A DNA stretch of 64,000 nucleotides from Acheta domesticus (lineage: Eukaryota; Arthropoda; Insecta; Orthoptera; Gryllidae): positions 123,076,786 to 123,140,785 of the forward strand of contig JAHLJT010009436.1 in NCBI GenBank assembly GCA_031308135.1. The letters are read 5' to 3'. Made by a program: the position numbers and the translations under genes. Shown here in pieces: positions 48,028 to 58,420 of this stretch; within the stretch, counting starts at the first letter, position 1; each line of letters starts with the position of its first letter. The notes below the pieces were generated by a model. The model did not search any database. It worked only from the letters and a program-made list of their open reading frames with translations, and had not been told where the DNA came from.

Positions 48028-48238
48028 CTTTCTCGCCCTTTTTCATTTAAAGTTGTAAATAAAAAATCTATTGCGTGAAACTATTTAATTTTCGCACCAA
48101 ATGTTTTACAATTTCAAATGATATTTACAAAAAATGATGACTGAGATGTGTGAATACGGAGAGAAATTGTGAAATAAATAGTATTACATAATAATTACTA
48201 ATGGCGAGAAAGTACGTGCTGTTCAGCACCACTAGTTT
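48028..48238 (+). mobile_element. Short noncoding element with inverted ends and 3' hairpin
   Basis: Begins with ACTTTCTCGCC and ends with GGCGAGAAAGT, its inverted counterpart. This is followed by a perfect hairpin GTGCTG-TT-CAGCAC, then CACTAG and T. A terminal hairpin followed by CTAG is the layout of Helitron 3' ends, and inverted repeats just inside that hairpin are described for Helentron-type elements. The element is about 210 bp and noncoding, so it would be non-autonomous. It sits 30 bases from the exon 2 donor. Confidence 0.5.
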
Positions 48239-48267
48239 ACATCAAGTGCAAGTTCGAATTTACTCAC

Positions 48268-48558
48268 CTCTCCCAGCACGCGTGATCGCCTGAGTTTGAT
48301 GGCGATGAGCACGTACAGCACTGTGATGAGCGTCATGGGTGCCACGAAGAAGACGATGGTGGACACCTGGAAGGCGTGCGGGATGAGCACGCGCTTGATG
48401 GAGCACATAGTGTGGTCTGCGTCCAGCACTGTGCCGTCGGTGCGCCGCTCCAGCACCACTCCGAACTGCGACGCCTGCGGCACGGCCAGCCCCAGCGCCA
48501 GCAGCCAGATGCACAGCACGAAGCGCACGGCGCGCGACAGCCGGGACATGGCGTGCGC
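48268..48558 (-). CDS. PK-R: Neuropeptide GPCR, exon with TM4 and TM5
   Basis: Encodes residues 145-241. Acceptor CTTGTCCCCAG|GCG and donor GAG|GTGAGT are both strong, phase 0 on both sides. It joins the preceding exon as CHPFQ-AHAMSRLSRAVRF, exactly the intracellular loop 2 to TM4 sequence expected of pyrokinin/CAPA receptors. TM4 (about 157-173) ends in LAVPQASQFGVV. Extracellular loop 2 has Cys-196 (TMCSIKRVLI), the partner of Cys-110 for the conserved disulphide. TM5 (about 208-232) includes FFVAPMTLITVLYVLIAIKL, followed by RRSR. Loop 2 carries an insert-like RRTDGTVLDADH. The first 39 bases are duplicated upstream at 48816-48854. Confidence 0.93.
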
Positions 48559-49112
48559 CTGGGGACAAGAGAGCAGATGCAATTAGATGAGGCGACGCGT
48601 GGCGAGGCGCACGCTCTCTGCCTGGGGACATGAGAAAGCAATGTGAATATGCAATTGGAAGAAGCCGACGATGCGGTCAGCTAGGCGCTCGAAGGGAGAA
48701 TGTGACATGTTACAACCGGAGCATTATGTGCATCTCAGTTAACACAATAGTGTGCCATTAGAAAATGCACTCTTAAGTGGTAGTGAAGTCTCCCTGGCCA
48801 GCTTAAATCTGGAATGAAGCGCACGGCGCGTGACAGCTGGGACGTGGAGTGCGCCTGGGGACACGAGAGCAGATGCAATTAGACGAAGCGAGGCGTGACA
48901 TAGCGCGCGCTCTGTGCCTGGGGACACGAGAAAGCAATGTGAATAAGCAATTGGAAGAAGAGGCCGCAAGATGATGTGGTCAGCTAGGAGGTCGAAGGCA
49001 GTACTTTACAACCAGAACATTACGTCCAACTCAGGAGACATAATTTGCCGCGAGAAGGTGCAATATTAAGAGGTCGTGGGCATTCTCTTGCCAACGTAAA
49101 ACTGGAATTACG
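48520..49112. repeat. Tandem duplication with 296-bp period covering the 5' edge of exon 2
   Basis: 48520-48815 and 48816-49112 are two diverged copies in direct tandem. Both contain GAAGCGCACGGCGCG, TGCGCCTGGGGACA, GAGAGCAGATGCAATTAGA, GAGAAAGCAATGTGAATA, GCAATTGGAAGAAG, GGTCAGCTAGG and CTGGAAT in the same order. The first copy starts inside exon 2, so 39 coding bases are included. Confidence 0.9.
48816..48854 (-). pseudogene. Duplicated fragment of receptor exon 2 (pseudo-exon)
   Basis: Thirteen codons of the exon 2 start reappear here behind an intact-looking acceptor (CTCGTGTCCCCAG). In the exon frame they read AHSTSQLSRAVRF instead of AHAMSRLSRAVRF. Then the reading continues into intron-type sequence without TM4. 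Splicing to it would break the receptor. The three changes suggest it is not under constraint. Confidence 0.8.
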
Positions 49113-49317
49113 TGGGTGCTGCGAACCACTGTGAAATAACATGCGTTTGACAAATGTGGGGGTCGATTGAATGTTGTTTTCATTATCGTGCATTAAGTTC
49201 ATAATGACGAACTGTTGTTAATATTGTTTCAAAATAGTAGAACTACTTTTCTGAAGTGACATCAGAAGCATACAAATACATACATTAACATGTGTACGTA
49301 CGAATTAATGTGTATAG

Positions 49318-49500
49318 GGCGGCCCATGGCGTAGAGGTCATGCTATACGCCTTCCACCTTCGGTGCCCGGGTTCGATCCCAGACGATTCCAAGAGGAATT
49401 TGAGATGGACAATGCGGGTTCGCGGCTGGATATCTCGGAGCTTTCCCGTGCCCCCTACCAGTATGTAGTCCACCGGTACGCTCCATCAATCAGTCCCTAC
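49318..49500 (+). repeat. tRNA-derived SINE, family S4
   Basis: A-box-like ATGGCGTAGAGGTCATG (49327-49343) and B box GGGTTCGATCCCA (49370-49382), followed by a body with GGAATTTGAGATGGACAATG and CGGAGCTTTCCCGTGCCCCC. Only one copy is seen in the window. A poor acceptor stem argues against a real tRNA. Confidence 0.65.
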
Positions 49501-50119
49501 CCTATCTTATTCTATGATTAATCTTTCGGCAAGGATCAATGAATTACAGCGGCATCTAAGCGAAAACTGAGGAACTAGCTGGAAACGACAGTGTCAACCT
49601 CGCCAGTTTATTGATGGGTAGGTTTACGGGCTAATGAACTAGAGAGAGAAAGGGGAAATGGTGAGGGAGTGGGTATCACCCCCTCTCGAGACTCTAGTTA
49701 GTAATTTTAGAGAGTGGATGTAATGCCAGGCGAGACGAGGGGTTTAGGTTAACTGAAACTGGTCCCACAGAAAAAACTAGTTTAGTTTCTGTTACGAATT
49801 ATGTGTAGTGATATTAAAACTAACCTGAAAATTAAACTTAATTACGTTAGATCCAGTCAACTTCAACTTAAACCACATTGTCAATCTGAGTACCATAACG
49901 AGAAACTCACTCATCTATTTACCCCACTCTGCACAAATATTGTCTAATTATTGTGGCATGTCTGGCTTACTGAATATTTACATTTTCGATATCTTGAATT
50001 TAATGTACTTACTCTGAAATTGCCCATTTGCAGATGACATTCGCGACTCACAATGACTTTTTTAATAGGACATGACAACTTACAAGAAGAGTGACTCACT
50101 GAGGTAGATCAGGGAAACA
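49501..50119. other. Intron 1 sequence, no gene
   Basis: 49560-49780 is GC-balanced and could extend the SINE or be another repeat. The rest is AT-rich. Confidence 0.35.
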
Positions 50120-50530
50120 ACTGTTACAACTGCAGTGTCTCTGATCGGGAGGTTCTAGGTTTTAAGTTTGACCAACGATGGCAGGTTTCGCCACCAGCTA
50201 GTTAGTAAGTTCGATTTAGCCGCTATCGGAGGAGAATTGCAGCGGTCGGCTACGCTGATAGACGTTTTCCTGTGGTTTATGTGATTAAAATCACGGGAAT
50301 TCCGGAACAGTAGCCACGGACGGGACGCAATCGGGCCAAGGGCCAGTCGCGATCTTTCCTTTCTCATTCTTACCTTCCTCTTCCATTGCATATGCTCTAA
50401 ACATTAACACATGTCAGTAGACTAGTCTGGAGTTTAATGCTTGTCCAAAGGAGCGGAAACGTCCGAAATCGATGCTCAAGTCTGCGTCAGATCTCAAATT
50501 CCATGTAGGGAGGAACATTTCAATCTCCTA
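50120..50530 (+). repeat. SINE-like repeat family S2, copy 2
   Basis: Shares GATCGGGAGGTTCTAGG, GCTATCGGAGGAGAA, CAGCGGTCGGCT, GGGAATTCCGGAACAGTA, GGGCCA..GTCGCGATCTTTCC and TTCCTCTTCCATTGC-type blocks with 21371-21870 in the same order, although the threefold ACACCACACTTA unit is missing. Confidence 0.6.
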
Positions 50531-51026
50531 GAATATAACATAACATGCACTACGCTAACAGGACTAATTGTCATAGAAGCTGAAGCGCCCGGAAACACAA
50601 AATAATGAACCAATCAAAATAAGAAAGCTGAAATTTAGTGATGGCTTGGATAAATGAAAGAAGATAAAAAACGAATGCACGTCAATGTCAAGCTATTTCA
50701 AACCAGCAAAAAGCTATTTTCAACCGGACGTTTAAACTCCAATCCATTATTGGCTGTAAACCACTCAGAAGCTCCAGTAGTTCACGACTTCAATTCTGTT
50801 ACACATCGTGGAATTCAAATAGACCATTAACATTGAAAGACCAGGTAGATAACACAGCAAAAAAAGGTCAAATAAAAATGTTAAAATGATATTCTTCTAA
50901 TTAAAATTGAGAAAAATCTATTGACAAATAAAAATCGTAAAAAAGCTTATTCATCCTTATTTAACTAATGCTTGCCTTGCAGGGGAGGATACAGCTAAAA
51001 CAAATCTGCACAAAATTTAAAAAATA
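50531..51026. other. AT-rich intron 1 sequence
   Basis: No gene or repeat recognised. It ends in the TA that flanks the transposon at 51027. Confidence 0.5.
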
Positions 51027-52381
51027 CATGGGTGTTTGTGAAAATTGCAACACTCAGAAGGTATGGTCGGAATCATGTAAAAATCGGTGGATATACAAGC
51101 CAGTGTATCCATAAAAAGTGATTAAATATCCATAGTGATGGCGTGCACGTAGGCCTTGCAGTGCTCTCCTTTGTGTGAGAGGTCAGGTCAGTGTTACGCC
51201 AAATTCAGTCGATGTAGAGCCGTCAGATGTCGTGGAAACGTGCAGGAAAACGCTGGTATTCCTCGTCAACGCCAAAGGTCACAATATCAGCATCTGAGTT
51301 ATAACAGGGCAGAATGATCGGGCTCCGGGAAGCGGGTATATCTTACGGCTCGAACGGGGCGTGCTGCTTCGACAGTGATGCGTACGTGGAAGCAATGGAA
51401 CGAGGAGAGCCTTACACAGCGACGAGCGGGTACAGGACCACATAATGTGACCACAGCGCGAGATGACCGCCATCTTGCCCCCAGGTCCGTAACCGACAGG
51501 ACGGCGTCGTCCACAGTATTGGCTCGAATTTAAAGCATTGCAACACCTCAATTTGTGGTACAGCGATGGATGCGTACGGATGTAGTCATCTCCGCGTCGA
51601 CGGTTCGACGCCGCCTGCTGAGGGCTGGACTGGTGGCGTGCATACCACTGCTTCCAATTCCGTTGACCAGAATCCACCAAAGCCTCAGTCAGCAATGGGA
51701 ATGCGAACGTCTTCACAAATGTGGTGAGTGGCAAACTGTAGTGTTTTCGGACAAGTCCCGCTTCAATTTGTGGTAGAGCGATGGTGGCGTACGTGTTCGA
51801 CGCTATCGTGTTGACCGCAATCTGCCAGCCAAGTGTGATGGTTAGGGGCGCCATTGCTTACAATGTGTGCATTATACGTATTGAGAGCAACCTGAACAGC
51901 AACCGCTACATCAGGGAGGTTTTAAAACGGTACTGCCCCTCCTGCAAGCAACCCCACATGTCACATTTCAGCAAGACAATGCCCGACCGCATGTCCCGAG
52001 AAATGTGCAAGCTTTCTGCGAAGGACAACGGGTACCACTGCTTCTCTGGTTTTCACGTTCACCTGCATGTTGCCCATCGAACATGTCCGGGATATGATCG
52101 TTTTGGTCCTCCTGCAGCACTGCTTTGTGATTACGCATAGAAAAAGCGTGACAGTATATTCCGTAGCAGCATATCCAGGCTCTTTGAATCCATGCCACGA
52201 CGTCTAGGGGCTCTGATGGCAGCGCGTGGCGGCTTCTCACCGTACTAAATACTCTAGGTCAAAATGCAGACATTCTGTAATTCTAATCATTTGTAAATTG
52301 TGATATTCCTAATATGTGGAATAAATTTCATTGTAATTGTATGTCTCCTTCTTGGTGTTGCATTTTTCACAAACATTAGTG
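51027..52381 (+). mobile_element. Full-length, inactive Tc1-like DNA transposon
   Basis: Both ends are visible. The left end CATGGGTGTTTGTGAAAATT and the reverse complement of the right end, CACTAATGTTTGTGAAAAAT, continue in both cases with GCAACAC.(C/A)AGAAGG, giving terminal inverted repeats of about 35 bases. A TA lies directly outside each end (51025-51026 and 52382-52383), the target duplication of Tc1/mariner elements. The total length of 1355 bp fits a single transposase gene. The internal gene is degraded (see the pseudogene entry). Confidence 0.9.
51230..52254 (+). pseudogene. Tc1-like transposase, broken by stops and frameshifts
   Basis: The clearest part is in one frame at 51555-51776: VQRWMRTDVVISASTVRRRL (helix-turn-helix region) and, after LSQQWECERLHKCGEW, VVFSDKSRFNLW, the first catalytic Asp region of Tc1-like DDE transposases. 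A second recognisable piece in another frame (about 51950-52010) reads FQQDNARPHVPRNVQAF, containing the second Asp in QQDNARPH. Multiple in-frame stops lie in between, so the protein cannot be made. Long open frames on the opposite strand are shadows. Confidence 0.85.
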
Positions 52382-52383
52382 TA

Positions 52384-53330
52384 TTTATCCACTAGGAAAC
52401 AAAGCTCGTAATATATTCCAAATAAATAAGTACACAAAACACTTACAATAGAAACACTGAAAAATGGATAAAAATATTACCTGGCATTCACACCCATATT
52501 AAATCATGATCCAGCATGTAGCGTCAATATAGTAATCTCAGCTTATACTTCCCCACCTATCCGCTTTCGTTTCTCAAATAACTTGTTACAGTCTCCTTAA
52601 TAACATTCACCCAAACACGCCTAAATATTAATTAATTATAACTATAACCATTTTGCCTTTTTTCTTCAGAACAGTGAAAAAATTCTGGCTTCTTCAAAGC
52701 GGCTGAAATAAATCCCTTCCTGGGTAACTCAGTCATTATTTATTGTATGTATAAATGTACCATTTATAACTTACAAAGGGAAAAATGTTGAACTAAAATA
52801 ACTTATGAATCATTGATATTTTTGTTAAAATCAGCAAAAGAAGGAACTTTAAATGTAAATATGTAAATTTCATTCAAACTGTTTCGCAAACAGAGAGATG
52901 TTAATTTGTTGGATTTTAACTTTGTGGTTTTGAAAGATACTTAATAGGTGTCACAGTTTTCAAGCGACTTCTATTCAGCAGTAACAGTAATTATATTCAA
53001 ATTTCAATTTAAGGACCTTTATGACTAAGAGTGGGAATGTTTCTGTTTAAAAATAATTGCGTGTTGGAGAATAAGAATATGAAGAGAACACCTATCCAAT
53101 TATTTCTGTAGTATCATCGGTATTCGTCTCTTCTGTTTAAATTATCTCAGCTTATTTATACTTCATCATTACCCGTCCAAATCGTAAGAGTCGCTCTTCT
53201 TTAAGGCACCTCTCGTTTTCAATTCGATCTTCCTCCTCGCCTGCGAGCGGTGGAAATTCACCATTTTCGGGTAGCTTCCTGAACCTGGATACCGTGGACT
53301 CCAGGATGCTGCCGTCATCCCTTCTTCTTC
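52384..53330. other. AT-rich intron 1 sequence
   Basis: No gene recognised. It ends near a TTGTTATTATTATCATCAT tract at 53331-53352 that may border the retrotransposon relic. Confidence 0.45.
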
Positions 53331-53352
53331 TTGTTGTTATTATTATCATCAT

Positions 53353-53880
53353 AATTGGTTTTCTTTCTCAGTAGAAACTGGGCATACGCAATCGGCTTGG
53401 TGTCTTTGAAATAGATTCATCTCTTATGAAAAGGGAATTCACCCTATCCCACTTTAGCTGACTGTAAACACTTTCAAACAATGTGGCAAGTCTGAAGTAA
53501 AACTGACTTTTGTCCAACAATTTGAAATTTTCTTTGTATTTCCAAATTTATCAAAATTTTAAAAAAATTGTTGACATCGCTCCTTCCGATGTAATCACCA
53601 AGGAATGCTTGTGGAATTTCTCCAACCGTCAGATCTGTTTCAATTGCATTGCAAGCTCATACTCCTGATCTTCTATAATTCAGTTTTCCTTATATGAGTA
53701 AGAGGAACTATAATATTAATTATCTTATTCGCTTTATCAATGAGGAGGATATCAGGTCTGTTATAATCCACTATTTTGTCTGTGATAACTTATCGGTCGC
53801 AGTACATCATGCTTCTTTGTTCCAAAACCGACGCTGGTTTATATTTGTAATATGGTGTAGGAGTATCTTATTATTATGAG
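53353..53880 (-). mobile_element. R4-like retrotransposon relic, endonuclease region (C)
   Basis: On the minus strand from about 53860 down to 53700 the frame reads YYKYKPASVLEQRSMMYCDR, a stop, then VITDKIVDYNRPDILLIDKA, the start of an R2/R4-type restriction-like endonuclease with its RPD acidic motif. A continuation with VPLTHIRKTEL follows in a decayed frame. ATT runs lie at 53331-53352 and 53865-53876. It is a third, more diverged family beside those at 15951 and 19758. Borders are approximate. Confidence 0.7.
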
Positions 53881-54063
53881 CGTATCGACCTTTTCTGACC
53901 ACACTACACGTTCTCTTCGGAGACCCAGTCATATTTTGTCCTGGAGAAAAGTTAACGTGTGTAATTGTGAGTATCAGCTTTCCGGATGTATTCCTTCATA
54001 AGACAAGGTTGTTAAGCCTTTAATTGTGAATTATGAGTTGATACGATGTAGATGAGGCGTGAA

Positions 54064-54250
54064 GGGACAAGTCCCGCTTCAATTTGTAGTAAATCGATGG
54101 TGACATACGTAATCGACGCCTCCCTAATGGTCGCAATCTGTCAGCTTGCATTGTTCCGCGCCATAGCGGACAAACGTCAATTGTGATGGGTTACCGCCAT
54201 TGGCTACAATGTGTGATTTCGCATCATATATATATATATATATATATATA

Positions 54251-54296
<46 letters not shown>

Positions 54297-54360
54297 ATGT
54301 GTGATCTCGCATCGTATATATAGGGAATATTGGGGGCCATCTAAAAAGCAACCGATACAT
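54064..54360 (+). mobile_element. Fragment of the same Tc1-like family, split by an AT microsatellite
   Basis: 54064-54215 aligns with 51739-51880 of the full element (GGACAAGTCCCGCTTCAATT, CGATGGTG.C.TACGT, GTCGCAATCTG.CAGC, CCGCCATTGGCTACAATGTG). The (AT)n run follows, then a second CAATGTGTGATCTCGCATCG, a duplicate of the sequence just before the run. AAAAGCAACCGATACATCTG then resumes the transposon, matching AACAGCAACCGCTACATCAG. Confidence 0.75.
54226..54294. repeat. AT microsatellite
   Basis: Over 60 bases of AT repeat with a single TGAT interruption. Confidence 0.95.
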
Positions 54361-54462
54361 CTGAACAGAAAAACAAATACAACTATGCCTAAACAGGTCT
54401 CGAAGCTAGAGCCTCCTCGGCACAGACGACGACTGCCGCAACTGCCTGCGCCAAGGGGCTGC

Positions 54463-54466
54463 TTAC

Positions 54467-54518
<52 letters not shown>

Positions 54519-54521
54519 TAT
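54463..54521. repeat. ATT microsatellite
   Basis: About 19 ATT units in a row. Immediately beyond it, ACAAGGTAG-TT-CTACCTTGT (54544-54563) forms a perfect 9-bp hairpin, a situation like the retrotransposon leader hairpin beside ATT tracts at 19337. Confidence 0.95.
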
Positions 54522-54564
54522 AGGCATTATAATTTTTCCTGAGACAAGGTAGTTCTACCTTGTT

Positions 54565-55480
54565 CCGAGTGCCGAGTTCCGAGTGTCTTAAAAGCTTCTC
54601 TGCAACTATCTCGTGAATGGTTTCCATCTACTTATTAGTATGCAGCAATATCTCTACAATATTACATTCAATTATACTTTGCAAATATGAATTTTAATCC
54701 CTATTATCTTTCTGTGAAGACACTTAACTATCTCTTTTCATTTAGGTGGTTCTTTGCTGGAGTGAAATGTCGACAACTTTATTTCGTCATTCCATCTTTT
54801 TCTTTGAAAGATGATTAAACTGTTGACTCTTCTGCGTCGTTCAGGTCCATCAGGGGTGGAGCTCTAATATAGGCCCGAAATATCTTCAGTTCAGGATTCT
54901 TGTAAACTCAATGGCACGTTTAATTTTTGTTCCGTTCATATTATCTTGATTTCTCATTTTGTTAACAATTAATAGATAATTAGGATTTTACTTTTCCATC
55001 TGATGTAGAGGAAATCACATAGAAATCACATGTAGATCACATATTAGTGAGTGGTATGCAGTTTATGGGAATGTCTCATTTTTATATTAATTCGTGGTTT
55101 GCAGGTCTTGTTCAAAATAATGTCCCGATCATCAGACAATTGTGCTACATGTTAATGGCCACAAATAATAGTGAACAGGAAAAGAAAGAGCAGAATCTGT
55201 TTACAAAGTTACAAATGAACAATTAATCTAGAAAAGTTTTCCTAATGTTAATCGTTTTTATCAAGAATGAACATTATACTACACAAATGCCTAATTGTTA
55301 TTTTATTTCAAGGGTACCGCAAGGACGGAAAGGTTCAAACATGTTTCATAATGCAATTGATAATTTCTTTTCCCTTCGCTGGTTTTAATCACGCCGCTAG
55401 CTTTAGAAACTAATTTGCGTGCTTACTTACTTGCTTTATTGGACTTCACCTGCCAGGTCAAGCAAACGATGTCGATGTAT
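54565..55480. other. Intron 1 sequence, no gene
   Basis: AT-rich, with no recognised frame or repeat. Confidence 0.45.
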
Positions 55481-55830
55481 TAAAGCGAGAAAGTGAAGCC
55501 TCAGACACGAAAATGAAGTATTGCCAGGGCTTAGGAAAATCCGTTTGTCGGGCCGGGGCGTAAATTCGCACCGTGTGGGCCGAAAGCGCCCAAAGTGGGA
55601 GAGGGGGGCGGCGCCCCAGGCCCGCCAGGGGATGAACCCTCGCCCCTCCGCTGGCCTCGTAACTCTCTAATTCCTCTTTACGGCGCCTACGCGCGGGGCC
55701 GCCGCCGGGCCTGCTCCCGGTGCATCAAAGTGGCATTACCTGCGCCGCCGCCCACGGGCGCGCGGTGCACCCCCAGGCCGCTCACGCCGCGCCGGCGCAG
55801 TGGACCGCGATGGGCTTTTAACAGGACATA
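55481..55830. other. CpG-rich intronic block
   Basis: About 350 bases of high GC and CpG in AT-rich intron 1. A plus-strand frame of about 78 codons is Pro/Arg/Gly-rich and lacks any domain, so I do not call a gene. Candidate CpG island or regulatory element of the receptor gene. Confidence 0.35.
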
Positions 55831-58160
55831 AGTGTTAACGGAAGAATATCTATTGAATACGGGTTGTCATGGTGTCGTGTAAAATGAGGATTTCTAAGGG
55901 TTGTTGATCAATGACAAACGGAGGGAAAGGGATGCAAGAAGTGATGTGAAATGTATCGCTTTATAATCATGATAATCGGTTAATAATCGACAATCATGAT
56001 AATAATCGGTTCATGCATGAATAAATTGATACAGAGCTTGTTTGTTGATTGATTGATTGTTTTGATTGTGAATAGTTGATTAATATTCAATTATTGAACA
56101 TTGATACAGAGTAGCTTTTAACGCTTCAAACCAAGATACGTATTAGATATTTTTTTATAACTTCAATAAGCGATGCCCGTGCTGAAGAACGCGCTTGTTA
56201 ACCTCGTTTTTCGCACCACTTTCCGTCAAAAACAGGAGGCCTGAAGAAGGCTGGAATAAGGTAGTTAACCATTCATCTAAAGTAATTGCAGGAAACCAGC
56301 TTTGGCAATTCAGCACCGGAACTTCCCTTCAGCACAAAGCTCTTCTGCCACTCGCAGCTTCTACATTAATTCTAAGAGAAAAAATATACATTCAGAGAGT
56401 GTTTCTAAGGAATTGCAGAAATGATTAGGAGAGATGGATTGTAGGAAGCACTTTTTACCAATGAACCAAAGGTGTAAGGAGCCGGCGCTTGGTACTAGGA
56501 TCAGTACAAAAATCGAGTAGATTGTTTCCCGCATCTGCACGGGGATATGCAAAACGTCTTATGCAAAACGTCTATGAACAAATTCACAACTTTCATTTTG
56601 CACGCATTACAAATCTTTCATGCTGAAGCCGTATTACAGCTAGTAAGGTTTTTACAACGTAACCGTGAAGTAGTGATCGATTCATAGTATTAAACTGCCG
56701 AAGGGGTTGGGCTGGGTAATCAAGAGAAGGATAGCAATTTTTGTGTCTTGGTTTCGAGAAAGACTGTAATAACCGTCTTAAGGTATTACAAATACATTCA
56801 TGTGGCATTTATATATTATATGTTTTTAAAGTTAGTGGAAACCGGTGTGAACTTTCACATTATTAATAGGTAATTTATAGTTTTTGAATATTTTGAAAAA
56901 AAATCTTGAATAAAGGGATTGAATAGAAATGTAATAGATATTTTAGATAATTCTGACGTAATATTCACTCTAAGCATCGCATGTACAGGTCCGTAACCAA
57001 AGAATCGTTAAAACAAATTACGCAATTTCTAACATATATCCTGATGAGCATCTGTTTCAGTTCGATGGATTATATCTGCTAAGACAGAATGGGTTCTCTC
57101 GAATGAAAACGCTCTTTCTTCGATAAAGCTTACATGCTTATTGCATTATGCTAACAGCGCCATTACACATGCATAATCAAGTAAGGACTTCTTTCATCTA
57201 CAAATAACAATAGTATAACATATTTTCGTGACATGGGTTTTACAAAACGACCCCCTTGAACCGATTTTAAGGAGGTTTCACGAAAAGGTTTCCCCCTGAG
57301 ACCTTGATACCAAGAAGCATGTGAGTTCTAAGTGTAAGCGCTACTTTAGACTGAGAAGAAGGCTGAACGTAACCCTAGAATAGGAGTCAGGGAAATGGAA
57401 GAGAAGGGAAAAAATTGCTGGAAAAAAATCAGCGATACAGTCTATTATTTTTAATACAAAAAACCGAACAATTGAGAATTGAATTCAATAAAATAATGAA
57501 CACAACTAATAAATACGAAATATTTTAAAGTAATATTTGCAAAAAACTTTATTAAATGTAATATTAAACGAAATATATAGTTTTTACAATTAAAGAGACA
57601 TAAAATTACCGTCTTTAATAGTCCAATGTATTAAGATTATGTGTAATAGTAAGACGGCATATTATAAACTGATGTAAATATTGGTAAGAATAAATAAAAC
57701 ATCTGTTTCCAACCCTGAAAAGATAATTGACGATAAATGGGTACATGGAAACAATTGAATATTTTTTCCTATCACGAAGAACATCGGCTTTCATAAGCAA
57801 AAAAGCACCTTTCTCCATCTCGCGCACATTATAAGGTGATAAATTGTAAGTTTCGGTGTGCTTTTAAATACCAGCAAACCTTATTTGATTATTAAACACT
57901 TGCGTTGTCTCAAATTTCACGGTTCAATACGTTCCATATTAAAAGACTAAGATTAACGAATTCTATTTTTTCTTAAAATTTCTTTCCAAACGGATGTTGC
58001 TTTTGTCTTATTTCTTTCATATTAATAAATCATAAAAAATAATAAAATGAAACTTTAATTTTATGTTGTTGGAGTGAAATTAATTCTTCGACCTTCGAAG
58101 TTTCAATGAAATAAACAAGTTCTTTGTCTCCTGACACTATAAATGGCGCAATTAGAAACT
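55831..58160. other. AT-rich intron 1 sequence
   Basis: Short imperfect ATAATCGGTTAATAATCG units at about 55970-56010. No gene, RNA or mobile element recognised otherwise. Confidence 0.45.
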
Positions 58161-58420
58161 TGAAAGTGGTGTCTTATGTTCGCGTAGTCTCACGCCCTCG
58201 GTCACTGTGGTCCTCTGCGCCGTAATGGCCCCTGGAGGAAATGTCTCCAGTTTTCGCGGCGGCCAAGAGCGTCAACGAGAGTAGCCTCGTCGACGTAAAG
58301 TTGAGCAGGCCTCGTCGCGGCGCCTCGAGCACTCCCATCTGTTTACTCCGTGAACGGGGTTTAAAGGCGTGCGTTAAGAAGCCTTGGCACTTTGATGCTC
58401 TTCGCTGCCCGTGACATTTC
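58161..58420. other. CpG-rich intronic block near the TM1-TM3 exon
   Basis: About 260 bases of GC-rich sequence, about 0.9 kb downstream of the TM1-TM3 exon. It contains GTAATGGCCCC, GTCGACG and TTTAAAGGCGTGCGTTAAG. There is no open frame of interest. Possible enhancer or island, on composition only. Confidence 0.35.

Noticed and set aside
48333..48641. Alternative frames on both strands over exon 2
   Set aside because: They overlap the clear TM4-TM5 coding frame and arise from its high GC content.
51279..51854. A 191-codon minus-strand frame across the Tc1-like element
   Set aside because: It is antisense to recognisable transposase motifs on the plus strand and has no domain of its own.
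55595..55831. A small gene or alternative receptor exon in the GC-rich block
   Set aside because: The Pro/Arg/Gly-rich 78-codon frame has no domain and no match in phase to the receptor exons.
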